Source: CAVXZE01 sp964615365 (GTDB lineage Bacteria; Myxococcota_A; UBA9160; UBA6930). Taken from it: DNA of 64,000 bases. Position numbers and translations under genes: made by a program. Positions 40,520 to 48,337 of this stretch are shown here, piece by piece (position 1 is the first letter of the stretch; each line of letters begins with the position of its first letter). The stretch lies in contig CAZTOU010000006.1 of assembly GCA_964615365.1 (NCBI GenBank), positions 98,958 to 162,957 of the forward strand, read 5' to 3'. A model generated the notes under the pieces. The model saw only the letters and a list, made by a program, of their open reading frames with translations, was not told where the DNA came from and did not search any database.

Positions 40520-41077
40520 ATGAGCAAGACTCTTCAACTCCATGCGGAGCGCACACCCAATCCCGAGAGCATCAAGTGGGTACTCAGCGAGCCCGTGGCG
40601 GACGACGGGGTGAGCGCGAGCTTCAAGGAGCCGGTCGAGGCGGGGGTCTCCCCTCTCGCCGCCAGGCTCTTCGCGGTGGACGGCGTGGTCGGCGTCTTCT
40701 TCGCGTCGAACTTCATCACCACCACCAAGCGCGAGGATGTCGAGTGGACGGACATCGTCGATCCCCTCGCGGAAGCGATCAAGAGCTTCGTGCAGTCGAA
40801 GGAGGCATCCCTCGGTCCCGACTACGACGCCGAGGCTGCCCATCCCCAGAGCGTGGTGGTCGACCGCATCCGCAAGATCCTGGATGAGGAGATCCGCCCG
40901 TCGGTCGCGATGGACGGCGGGGACATCATCTTCGCCGGGTTCGACAACGGCGTGGTCGAGGTGTACCTGCAGGGAGCCTGTGCGGGCTGTCCCGGCGCCA
41001 CGTCGACCCTGCGCTTTGGAATCGAGGCGCGCCTCAAGGAAGTGGTGCCCGAGGTCACAAGCGTGGTCTCGATCTAG
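40520..41077 (+). CDS. NFU-type iron-sulfur cluster carrier (NifU C-terminal family)
   Basis: The protein has 185 residues. The N-terminal Nfu domain (TPNPESIKWVLSEPV, SPLAARLFAVDGVVGVFFAS, FITTTKRE) is followed by the NifU C-terminal domain (ILDEEIRPSVAMDGGDIIF, VYLQGACAGCPGATSTLRFG) with the cluster-binding Cys154-x-x-Cys157. This is the NFU1 architecture, which delivers [4Fe-4S] clusters to targets such as aconitase, present in this window at 7.3 kb. The ribosome site GGAGG precedes the ATG by five bases. No other isc or suf gene is near. Confidence 0.9.
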   Translation: MSKTLQLHAERTPNPESIKWVLSEPVADDGVSASFKEPVEAGVSPLAARLFAVDGVVGVFFASNFITTTKREDVEWTDIVDPLAEAIKSFVQSKEASLGPDYDAEAAHPQSVVVDRIRKILDEEIRPSVAMDGGDIIFAGFDNGVVEVYLQGACAGCPGATSTLRFGIEARLKEVVPEVTSVVSI

Positions 41078-41189
41078 CCGATCATAGGCCTGCGCCCCGA
41101 TCCCCCCGTCGGGCGCGCCAAGCGAAGCGGAACGAGCGAGACATCCGGAGCAGACCAGCGAGGTGGGGGGGGGGGATCGAGGCAGGCGA

Positions 41190-42497
41190 ATGCTGCTCAG
41201 GGGCCGTATCACGCTTGCGGTTCTCGTCGCTCTATGCCTGGGAGCGACCTACGGAATCCTGCGGAGCTGCGGCGAGCGGGGAGGGGGCGCTGTCTCCCTC
41301 GCGAAGACCGTGCCCTCGGTGGATGCTCCGCCGCCCACCCTTTCCCTGCGATTGCAGCTCGACCCTCCCGTCGCCGAGGGTGCCCTGGAGGAGGCCCGGA
41401 CGGTTCCCGTGCCCGAGGGCCAGAGCGACCTGATCGGTCCCCTCCGCGTCGAGTACACCCTGCAAGCTGACCTCACCCGCTCGATCTGGAAGGTGCTGAA
41501 GCGCGGGCGAGTCGCACTCGGTCACGTGCTGGTGATGGATGTGGAGAGCGGAGCCCTGCTCGCGTACGTCTCGTCCGACGTCGAGCAGTTTCCTCCGACC
41601 CGCCCCTACCCCGCCGCGTCACTCGTCAAGGTGATCACCATGGCTGCGGCTCTCGACCGCTCGCCGGAGCTGGTCGAACGCCCCTGTCGCTACGTGGGCA
41701 ACAAGTACCGGCTCACCCGCCAGCGAATCGATCCCCCCAGTCGCGGTCGCTCGGTCTCCTTTCGCCGCGCCCTCGTCACCTCCAACAACCAGTGCTTTGC
41801 GCAGCTGGCGGTGCACGCGGTGGGCGGCAGCAGCCTTCTCGATGCCATCGACCGCTTCGGGTGGCTCGACGTCCCCGCGCCCGGGCACGCCCAGGGCGTC
41901 CTCGCGGATCCCGGTGACGACTCCTACGCGCTCGGTCGTCTGGGTTCCGGACTGGACGGCCTCCGCATCACCCCGCTTCACGCCGTGAGTCTCGCTGCGG
42001 CGCTGGCCGACGGCTGGGGGGTGGAGCCGCACTGGATCCGCCGGGTCACGGACGCCCGGGGGCGAGAGCTGGCGCTCCGCTCTCTGCCCCCCCGACGGCG
42101 GGTCCTCACCCCGGAGCTCGCCAGCGAGCTCCGCCTGATGCTGGCGGACACCACCGTTCGAGGGACCGCCCGCAGGGCCTTCCGGGACCGGCGCGGCCGT
42201 CCCCTGCTCCAACAGGTGAAGGTGGCGGGCAAGACGGGAAGCCTCAACGGGAAGGATCCCGATGGACGCTACGAGTGGTTCATCGGCGTCGCCCCGGTGG
42301 ACCGGCCGACGATTGCCATCGCGGCGGTCTCGGTCCAGGGACCGCTCTACTGGATGAGTGCCTCGCAGATGGCCGCCGAGGTGCTGAAGGTGGCCTTCTG
42401 TCCCAAGGGAGTCTGCAGCCCGGATGCGCCGGAGCTCTGGAGGCAGGCATCCCTCGGGCCGGACGCCGCCGCCCTGAACGGTGGCGCAGCGCCCTGA
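41190..42497 (+). CDS. Penicillin-binding protein, transpeptidase domain
   Basis: The protein has 435 residues. An N-terminal membrane anchor (TLAVLVALCLGATYGIL) is followed by about 75 low-complexity residues and the transpeptidase domain. The three active-site motifs are present: Ser144-x-x-Lys147 (AASLVKVITM), Ser198-Asn-Asn (TSNNQ) and Lys348-Thr-Gly (GKTGSLNG). No transglycosylase or dimerisation domain is obvious, so this is a compact class B-like form. The ATG at 41190 follows GAGG; a run of about ten G lies just upstream. A repeated hairpin element begins four bases after the stop. Confidence 0.87.
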   Translation: MLLRGRITLAVLVALCLGATYGILRSCGERGGGAVSLAKTVPSVDAPPPTLSLRLQLDPPVAEGALEEARTVPVPEGQSDLIGPLRVEYTLQADLTRSIWKVLKRGRVALGHVLVMDVESGALLAYVSSDVEQFPPTRPYPAASLVKVITMAAALDRSPELVERPCRYVGNKYRLTRQRIDPPSRGRSVSFRRALVTSNNQCFAQLAVHAVGGSSLLDAIDRFGWLDVPAPGHAQGVLADPGDDSYALGRLGSGLDGLRITPLHAVSLAAALADGWGVEPHWIRRVTDARGRELALRSLPPRRRVLTPELASELRLMLADTTVRGTARRAFRDRRGRPLLQQVKVAGKTGSLNGKDPDGRYEWFIGVAPVDRPTIAIAAVSVQGPLYWMSASQMAAEVLKVAFCPKGVCSPDAPELWRQASLGPDAAALNGGAAP

Positions 42498-42500
42498 CCG

Positions 42501-42634
42501 GCGGGCTAACGGCCGGCAAAGCCGCCCTTCCCGCACGGCACGCCTACGGCCTGCCTCGGCGCACGGCACGCCTTCGGCGTGCCTTCGTCACGGTGTCGTG
42601 AATTGGCGGCGCGCTCGGCGCCGGAGCTCAGCGA
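42501..42634. repeat. Intergenic hairpin element, long copy
   Basis: Except for an extra block of about 29 bases, this is nearly identical to 48233-48337. It holds GGCACGCCTTCGGCGTGCC, a 7-bp stem closed by cUUCGg, and a second GGCGC/GCGCC hairpin. The extra block is a degenerate tandem copy of the first hairpin. It follows the penicillin-binding protein stop by four bases. Confidence 0.85.
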
Positions 42635-42660
42635 GCGGGTGAGAAAAGCGGGCTAGACTG
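42635..42660 (+). repeat. Dispersed repeat R1, copy
   Basis: GCGGGTGAGAAAAGCGGGCT runs into AGACTG. It directly abuts the long hairpin element and lies 45 bases before the monooxygenase-like gene; TAGACT could serve as its -10. Confidence 0.8.
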
Positions 42661-42705
42661 GTGCGGAATCACTGGCGGGCCTCGGGCCTCGCGAAGGAGA
42701 GAACC

Positions 42706-42993
42706 GTGATTGCAGTCGTGGCGACGATCAACGTGCAAGAGGGCAAGGAGGCGGAGTTCGAGGCGGTGATGAAGGGGCTGGCCGAGAAGGTTCGCTCGAG
42801 CGAGCCGGAGACGCTCCACTATCAGCTCTGCAAGGCGAAGGACGCGCCGACCTACGTGGTCCTGGAGAACTACACGGATCAGGCCGCCCTCGGCCACCAC
42901 AGCGGGACGAGCTACTTCAAGGAAGCGATGCCGAAGATGGGAGCTTGCATGGCGGGCGCCCCGAAGATCGAGATCTTCGAGGTGATCGGCTAG
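42706..42993 (+). CDS. Antibiotic-biosynthesis-monooxygenase-like (ABM) protein
   Basis: The protein has 95 residues with a ferredoxin-like fold. Typical text: VVATINVQEGKEAEFEAVMK, EPETLHYQLCKAKDAPTYVV, ENYTDQAALGHHSGTSYFKE. Such proteins include quinol monooxygenases and haem-degrading enzymes; the function here is open. The GTG at 42706 follows GGAGAG. Its TAG stop is interleaved with the stop of the facing PilZ gene, so the two genes overlap by four bases. Confidence 0.82.
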   Translation: MIAVVATINVQEGKEAEFEAVMKGLAEKVRSSEPETLHYQLCKAKDAPTYVVLENYTDQAALGHHSGTSYFKEAMPKMGACMAGAPKIEIFEVIG

Positions 42994-44165
42994 AGGAGCT
43001 CTCGGCGCGGGCTTTCGGGCCAATCCTCTTCGCTCTCGAGGATTCGGGAGACGACGCTCCCGAGAGCGTCCGTCTCGCTGTCGTGTAGTGACTCGACGCT
43101 GGGGAGGCTGGCCACCAGGGACTCGAGACGGGCTCCGACACCCGCTGCGATCTGCTCGAAGCGAAGACCCACACCGTCGTCTTCGTCGTTGCGCACCACC
43201 CGGGCGCGGACGGTGAAGGGCTCTTCGGTGGGCGAGCCGTAGATGGCGAGGCGGAGCTTGGTTCCCACCGCCAGGTCTGGGTGAGGCTCGATCCGCATCC
43301 CAGTGACGGAGAGATCCCGTCCCATCAGCACCAGATTGGCCTCCTCGTCGAGCGATCGGACCGTGTGCTCGAACGCCGCCCGGGGGTTCTTGCGCCGATC
43401 GTCGATCGATCCGGCTGCCGCGATGGGCGTGCTTCCGCCGCTTCGAGCCGCCGCGCGACCCGGCGAGGTCGTCACGGCACCGCCCTCGCGGTGCTTCAGC
43501 ATCTCGAGGAGCTGGGCCCGCTTTCGGGCGTCCAGCTTCTCGAAGCAGAGGCCGACGGTGTGTTGATCGCGGAGCCCGCCGGTGTCGCCGACGTGGCTCC
43601 GAACCACCTTCGCTCGAAGCTGCAGGGAGCGATCGCCGGTGACCTCCCCAGGCAGGTTGAGCGTCAAACGGGATCCGGTCCGAATCGGATGATCGGACAG
43701 CAGACGACAGCCGCGCGCGGTGAATTCGACCAGCATGGCCCGCCTGCGACGGACTCCGCTGCGGTAGGTGATTCCGTAGCCGACCGGGACGCGGCTCTCC
43801 CTGCGACGCTCGTCTCCGCTGTAGAGGGCGCGCAGGATCAGCAGACGAAGCGCGTAGGGGTGAACGGGTCGGCGGATCAGCAGGTTGAATCCCATCCGCC
43901 GGAGCATGCTTCGCAGCGTGTTCGAATCCTCGGAGACGATTCCGATCTTGAACGGATCGGAAGAGCCGCCGCCGCTCAGCGGCCACTCCTTCGCCGTCAT
44001 CGCCCGGCGTGGCGTCGCGATGAACAGCCTCTCCGGGGGCTCGATCCGGTCCGGAATCTCGCCTCCGCGGAGGTGTAGACACTCGAACTGAAGCTCCTCG
44101 AGGAGCTCCCGCACGTCATCCAGTTCGCCATCGTCCAGGAGGAGTACGGAGGGAGTCGTGGTCAT
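42990..44165 (-). CDS. Tandem PilZ-domain protein with receiver-like N-terminus
   Basis: The protein has 391 residues. Residues 1-120 resemble a response-regulator receiver without a convincing acidic pocket (SVLLLDDGELDDVRELLEEL). A first PilZ-like domain (about 125-225) is degenerate: RRRESR, then EFTARG in place of the D/N-x-S-x-x-G motif. The second (about 260-365) is canonical: RRKNPR gives RxxxR, and RDLSVTGMRI gives DxSxxG, the cyclic-di-GMP contacts. It likely senses cyclic-di-GMP in motility or surface control, by inference. The ATG at 44165 is chosen; a GTG further upstream is possible. Confidence 0.82.
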   Translation of the reverse strand: MTTTPSVLLLDDGELDDVRELLEELQFECLHLRGGEIPDRIEPPERLFIATPRRAMTAKEWPLSGGGSSDPFKIGIVSEDSNTLRSMLRRMGFNLLIRRPVHPYALRLLILRALYSGDERRRESRVPVGYGITYRSGVRRRRAMLVEFTARGCRLLSDHPIRTGSRLTLNLPGEVTGDRSLQLRAKVVRSHVGDTGGLRDQHTVGLCFEKLDARKRAQLLEMLKHREGGAVTTSPGRAAARSGGSTPIAAAGSIDDRRKNPRAAFEHTVRSLDEEANLVLMGRDLSVTGMRIEPHPDLAVGTKLRLAIYGSPTEEPFTVRARVVRNDEDDGVGLRFEQIAAGVGARLESLVASLPSVESLHDSETDALGSVVSRILESEEDWPESPRRELL

Positions 44166-44254
44166 CCAGAGTGTCTCTTCGTCGATCTCCTCTACGTCGG
44201 CGGTTCGCTGCTTCTGCTGAAGCACGCAGGATGATCCCCCCCCGGGGGGGAACG

Positions 44255-45049
44255 CTATTCCGAGCTCTCTTCGCGCTTCGCCGCGACCGGTCTCCGCCAC
44301 CGACCGGCGTAGAGCAGCGCCCCCCCCGCCAGTGCCAGGAGCGCCGCGATCGCAGAGGGGCCCTGGAGCGGAAGCAGGTCGGGAATCCAGCCCAGAGAGA
44401 GCACGCCCAGCGTGTTGTTGACGACATGGCAGAGAATCGCCAGGCGGATGCTTCCGGCCAGCAGCGCCACCACCCCCAGGTAAACGCCGAGGAGGAAGGC
44501 GAGGCTCGAGTGAACCGGGTCGAAGTGGGCCAGACCGAAGAGGAAGGCGGCGAGCAGGACTCCGGAGAGGGCGCCGAGCCAATCGACGAGCGCCCGTTGC
44601 ACGAAGCCCCGGAAGAGGATCTCCTCGCCGAAGCCGGGTGCGACCCCCAGCGCCAGGATCGCCAGGAGGAACGAGGGCGCCCGCGCCCGAGCGCTTCGGA
44701 CCACCGCGTCGATCTCGGCCAGAGAGCCGGTCTCGCGAAGCTCGAGTGACACCAGCCCCAGGTGGAGTCCGCCGCTCAGCGCGACGAATCCCACCACCAG
44801 CACCACCGAGGTCGAGATGGGGAGCGAGCCTCGACCCATGCCCAGGCGATCACCGAGGCTGCGCGACCTCCGGAGGACTCCGCCGTAGAGCGCGAGCAGG
44901 ATCCAGAAGCCCTGCAGGAGGAGGGTCCCCCAGAGGGGCGAATCCGGTGAGGGGGGTGGAGGCGCGATCAGCAGCACCACTCCGGCGCCCATCAGGAACA
45001 CGCCAATCACCAGGCCCGCCGCCGTCACGTAGCTCGTCGCACGCGACAT
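44255..45049 (-). CDS. CPBP-family intramembrane glutamic endopeptidase (Rce1-like)
   Basis: The protein has 264 residues with about seven to eight membrane segments. Signature residues are Glu142-Glu143 and Arg147 (FGEEILFRGFV), His175 (FGLAHFDPVHS) and His208-Asn (LCHVVNNTLG), which define the CPBP/ABI active site. The substrate is unknown. It lies 89 bases upstream of the PilZ gene on the same strand, across a C8-G7 homopolymer, and could be co-transcribed with it. Confidence 0.9.
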   Translation of the reverse strand: MSRATSYVTAAGLVIGVFLMGAGVVLLIAPPPPSPDSPLWGTLLLQGFWILLALYGGVLRRSRSLGDRLGMGRGSLPISTSVVLVVGFVALSGGLHLGLVSLELRETGSLAEIDAVVRSARARAPSFLLAILALGVAPGFGEEILFRGFVQRALVDWLGALSGVLLAAFLFGLAHFDPVHSSLAFLLGVYLGVVALLAGSIRLAILCHVVNNTLGVLSLGWIPDLLPLQGPSAIAALLALAGGALLYAGRWRRPVAAKREESSE

Positions 45050-45101
45050 GGACCGCAGCTTAGACCGTTCCTGGAGATCTGGGGCCTGCTACGCTCGGAG
45101 C

Positions 45102-45656
45102 ATGCCCGATTCGGATCTGGCACCCGCGTTCCTGGTTGCGATGGACAAGCTCTGGGACCCCAACTTCAGGGGCAGCGTGGTGCTGATGCTCCATCACGAC
45201 GACGAGGGCGCCATCGGTCTGGTCGTCAATCGGGTCACGGATCTCCCGATGGCCAGCCTGTGCGAGACTTTCGGTCTCGACTGGAACGGCGCGCCGGATG
45301 CGCGCGTGGACTGGGGCGGTCCGGTGCAGCCCGACCTCGGCTGGATGCTCCTCGGTGAAAGCGGGTTCGAACTTCCAGAGGTGGAGTCGGTGACCGAGGG
45401 GATCCATTTCACCCGCTCCAACGAGGTCCTGCGAAAGGTGGCCCAGAATCCCCCGCGCCACATTCGCATGTTCCTGGGCTACGCGGGCTGGGGGCCGGGC
45501 CAGCTCGAGCGCGAGCTGGCGGAGGGAGCCTGGCTGGTGGCTCCGGTATCTCCGCGGCTGGTCTTCGAGGGGTCCAGGGAGAGCCTCTGGGACGACGTGG
45601 TGCGCAGCCTGGGTATCGAGCCGGCCACGCTGGTACAGACGCAGGGCGTGAACTGA
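45102..45656 (+). CDS. yqgE: YqgE/AlgH family protein
   Basis: The protein has 184 residues. Family marks are APAFLVAMDKLWDPNFRGSV, VLMLHHDDEGAIGLVVNRVT, VDWGGPVQPDLGWML, RMFLGYAGWGPGQLERELAE and GAWLVAPVSPRLVF. The biochemical role is unsettled; AlgH was linked to transcription control in Pseudomonas. The ATG at 45102 lies near a CTACGCT box, 52 bases from the divergent CPBP gene start. Confidence 0.92.
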   Translation: MPDSDLAPAFLVAMDKLWDPNFRGSVVLMLHHDDEGAIGLVVNRVTDLPMASLCETFGLDWNGAPDARVDWGGPVQPDLGWMLLGESGFELPEVESVTEGIHFTRSNEVLRKVAQNPPRHIRMFLGYAGWGPGQLERELAEGAWLVAPVSPRLVFEGSRESLWDDVVRSLGIEPATLVQTQGVN

Positions 45657-45680
45657 GCGACGCCCCCAGATCGGCCTCCG

Positions 45681-46565
45681 CTACCTCTCGAGGTGCTCCG
45701 ATCGGGTCGCCGACGGTGCGGGCGCCATCCCCTGCGGCGGACGGGTTCGAAAGCGGGCGAAGATGGCGGGGTGATCGCTCAGCGGCGCGCCTCGGTGGAC
45801 GAAGTCCGCATCCTCTCCGGCCTCCAGCACCTCGAGCTCCACGCCCCCGCCACTGCGATAGAAGATGTAGTCGATGATCGGCCAGCGGCGGCCCCCACCA
45901 GCGCCCGAGTCCGAGAGTCCGAGGGCGGAGGTGAAGGCATCGCGCAGGACCACGTCCTCCGGGTCCGCCGCGTCGAGATTCAGGTCGCCGGCCAGGATCA
46001 GCGCCCCGGCCGGAACCTCCGCCTCGATGTTTCTGCGCAGCTGGTCGAGCTGGCTGCGACGGGCCTCCCGATCCGACGGCGAGCGGCCGGCGTCCAGGTG
46101 GGTGTTGACGAGGTCCAGTTCCCCACCGCCAGGGAGTCGTATCCGCAGGCGCTGGAAGCCCTTGGTCGCCAGACAGTCGTTCTCGCCGCCGATCCAGCCC
46201 GCACAGTCGCGGTAGGCTCGGGCCGCCAGCTCGAGGTGGTCCTCGCGCCCGAAGCGGGACAGGATGGTGAGGCCCGAGCCGCCGCAGAAGGGACACCAGC
46301 GCCCGAAGCGGCTGGGGTTGCCGCGCTCGACGACGGGCTGCCGCGCTCCTCGCCGAAGCGCGACGTGGTGGGCAAAGTCCTCCTGGATCAGCGCGAGGTG
46401 GTAGGCGTTGCTCTTCTCGCCGATGATCGGAAGGCGCGTGGCCGGATCGTCTCCTGCGACCCAGGCGGGAAGACCGTGGGTGTTGTAGGAGAGCACCGTG
46501 AACTCGTCTCCGGCCGCCGGAGAGGCCGCGAGCAGCGAGGCGACGATCATCAAGAGCCGGACCGG
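45681..46565 (-). CDS. Secreted endonuclease/exonuclease/phosphatase family protein
   Basis: The protein has 294 residues. The fold is shown by FTVLSYNTHGLPAW, LIQEDFAHH, LVNTHLDAGRSPSDREARRS, ILAGDLNLDAADP and DYIFYRSG, ending with the SDHPAIFARF metal/catalytic motif. A signal peptide (RLLMIVASLLAASPAAG) points to the periplasm or outside. I start at the TTG at 46565 because AGGAG lies six bases before it; the ATG at 46550 has no such site. Four cysteines (CPFCGG, DCAGW, NDC) may form disulfides or bind metal. The substrate may be nucleic acid, lipid or sugar phosphate. Confidence 0.8.
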   Translation of the reverse strand, partial: PVRLLMIVASLLAASPAAGDEFTVLSYNTHGLPAWVAGDDPATRLPIIGEKSNAYHLALIQEDFAHHVALRRGARQPVVERGNPSRFGRWCPFCGGSGLTILSRFGREDHLELAARAYRDCAGWIGGENDCLATKGFQRLRIRLPGGGELDLVNTHLDAGRSPSDREARRSQLDQLRRNIEAEVPAGALILAGDLNLDAADPEDVVLRDAFTSALGLSDSGAGGGRRWPIIDYIFYRSGGGVELEVLEAGEDADFVHRGAPLSDHPAIFARFRTRPPQGMAPAPSATRSEHLER

Positions 46566-46717
46566 CAACGGGGTCTCCTCGGCGAGGGTGGCAGCAGGAT
46601 ACGCCAGCCGTCCTCCCAGCGTCGGTCGAATTCTCGGCCGGTAGCGAGATGCGGTGGGCGGTGGATCCGGCGCCGCGCTAATCGTCTGTTCCCAGGAGTG
46701 CGAAGTCGAGGTGAACG

Positions 46718-47161
46718 ATGAGTTCCGCTGACCCCCGAGGCCCGGGTGCTCCCGTTCCCGGAGCGTGCCTGTGCGGGCGCGTGGAATTCGAGGCGTCGAT
46801 GCCGAGCCTCTTCTTTGCACACTGCCACTGCACGATGTGTCGTCGCAGCCACGGCGCGGGCTTCGTGAGCTGGTTCTCCGTTCCCAAGACCCAGCTCCAC
46901 GTCACCGCCGGCGAGTTGCAGCTGGTCCGCTTCCAGTCCTCCGATCACGGAACCCGATCCTTCTGCGGAAACTGCGGAAGCTCTCTGTTCTTCGAGACGA
47001 CGCTCCACCCCGAGAGGGTCGACATCGTCTTCGCGAACATGGAAGGGCCGATCGATCGGGAGCCGCAGTTCCATGTGTTCTTCGACCATCGTGCGGAATG
47101 GGTGACGGTCGGTGACTCGCTCCCTCGCCTCGGGGGGGAGACCGGAGTCGAGCCGCTCTGA
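46718..47161 (+). CDS. GFA-domain zinc protein (CENP-V/GFA family)
   Basis: The protein has 147 residues. Zinc cysteines are GACLCGRVEFEA, AHCHCTMCRRSHGAGFVSW and SFCGNCGSSLFFE, the full pattern of glutathione-dependent formaldehyde-activating enzyme-like domains. The family name overstates the known function; most members are uncharacterised. It is divergent from the exonuclease-like gene, 152 bases between starts. The ATG at 46718 follows a short GAGGTGAAC. Confidence 0.88.
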   Translation: MSSADPRGPGAPVPGACLCGRVEFEASMPSLFFAHCHCTMCRRSHGAGFVSWFSVPKTQLHVTAGELQLVRFQSSDHGTRSFCGNCGSSLFFETTLHPERVDIVFANMEGPIDREPQFHVFFDHRAEWVTVGDSLPRLGGETGVEPL

Positions 47162-47186
47162 GGCGCGGCCTCGCCCGCCGCAGAAG

Positions 47187-47213
47187 CGAGCTGGTGAGAG
47201 ATGCGGGCTAGAG
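47187..47213 (+). repeat. Dispersed repeat R1, copy
   Basis: CGAGCTGGTGAGAGATGCGG, followed by GCTAGAG. It ends 32 bases before the methyltransferase start. Confidence 0.75.
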
Positions 47214-47245
47214 GGAACACCCGAGAGGCGAGGGCTGCCGGCGTG

Positions 47246-48241
47246 ATGGTGGCCCATCTGGCGTCTCGACTGGCGGCGGAGGGGCCGATCTCGGGGCGTG
47301 TGCTCGCCGTCGACGATGAGGAGGGTGCGGTCGAGGCGGAGCTCTCGCGGAGCGGCGCCCCGGTCCACGCCTGGCGGCGCAGGGCGATCCGGGATCGCCC
47401 CGCACGGCCGTGGCCTCCCGACGGCCCCTTCGATGCGGCGACGATTCGCCTCCCCAAGGGCCGTCTCGGCCTGCAGATGGTCCTCCATGCGGTCGTCTCC
47501 CGGGTTCATCCGGGGGAAAGCATCTGGCTGTACGGCGCGAACGATGAAGGAGTGCGGTCGGTGCGGCCGCTGTTGGAGGACGTACTCCGCGAGGTGCGGA
47601 CCGTCGAGGCCCGCGGTCACTGCCGGATCTGGCGGGGACAGAGGGAGGAGGGGTTCGGCCACCTCCGGTCGGCGCTCTCGGACTGGCAGAGCGTCTTCAC
47701 GGCGGAGCTCCCGGGTGGTGCCGTGCAGCTCTGCTCCTTTCCCGGCCTCTTCGCCCACGGCCGTCTCGACGACGGAACCCGTCTCCTGATCGAGTCCCTG
47801 CCCGGGAAGCTCCCCGGCGCGCGGGTGCTCGACTTCGGCTGCGGCGCCGGCGTCGTCGCCCTGGCGGTGCAGCAGCGCTTCCCCGAAGCGGAGCTCGATC
47901 TGGTGGACTCCGATGCCCTCGCCGTCGAGGCCGCGCGCCGGAATCTGCCCGACGCCCGAGTGCACCTGGGAGATTCCTGGTCGGCGCTTCCCGAGACCTC
48001 CCGCTTCGACCTGATCGTCAGCAATCCCCCCTTCCACCACGGCAAGGGGGAGGACTTCGAGCTGATCGACGGGCTCATCGACGGTGCGGCGCGCCGGCTC
48101 CGACGGCGAGGTGCGCTCCTGGTCGTGGCGCAGCGACGGATCGGGCTGGGGAGGCGGCTCGCGGAACGATTCACCGCGGTGAGTGTGGAGCGCGAGACCC
48201 GGAGCTTCCGGCTCTGGCTCGCCGCACGTCCAGCGGGTTAA
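47246..48241 (+). CDS. RsmC-like class I SAM methyltransferase
   Basis: The protein has 331 residues. The C-terminal half has LDFGCGAGVVALAVQQRFPE, a SAM acidic loop LDLVDSDALAVEAARR, and the amino-methylase signature IVSNPPFHHGKGEDFEL. The N-terminal half is a degenerate methylase-like domain (GRLGLQMVLHAVV, WLYGANDEGVRSVRPLLEDV), as in RsmC/RlmG, which methylate guanine in 16S or 23S rRNA. Which rRNA base is modified is unknown. The TAA stop is embedded in the start of the repeated hairpin element. Confidence 0.87.
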   Translation: MVAHLASRLAAEGPISGRVLAVDDEEGAVEAELSRSGAPVHAWRRRAIRDRPARPWPPDGPFDAATIRLPKGRLGLQMVLHAVVSRVHPGESIWLYGANDEGVRSVRPLLEDVLREVRTVEARGHCRIWRGQREEGFGHLRSALSDWQSVFTAELPGGAVQLCSFPGLFAHGRLDDGTRLLIESLPGKLPGARVLDFGCGAGVVALAVQQRFPEAELDLVDSDALAVEAARRNLPDARVHLGDSWSALPETSRFDLIVSNPPFHHGKGEDFELIDGLIDGAARRLRRRGALLVVAQRRIGLGRRLAERFTAVSVERETRSFRLWLAARPAG

Positions 48242-48337
48242 CGGCCGGCAAAGCCGCCCTTCCCGCACGGCACGCCTTCGGCGTGCCTTCGTCACGGTGT
48301 CGTGAATTGGCGGCGCGCTCGGCGCCGGGGCTCAGCG
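48233..48337. repeat. Intergenic hairpin element, short copy
   Basis: This is the 105-base counterpart of 42501-42634. It has the same cUUCGg hairpin and GGCGC/GCGCC hairpin, but only one copy of the first hairpin block. It fills the gap between the methyltransferase stop and the facing AAA ATPase stop and overlaps both ends by a few bases, so it also may terminate both transcripts. Confidence 0.85.

Noticed and set aside
44236..44254. C8-G7 run between the CPBP and PilZ genes as a hairpin terminator
   Set aside because: It is a plain homopolymer junction with no T-tract, and such runs elsewhere in this window mark low-quality assembly; no call is justified.
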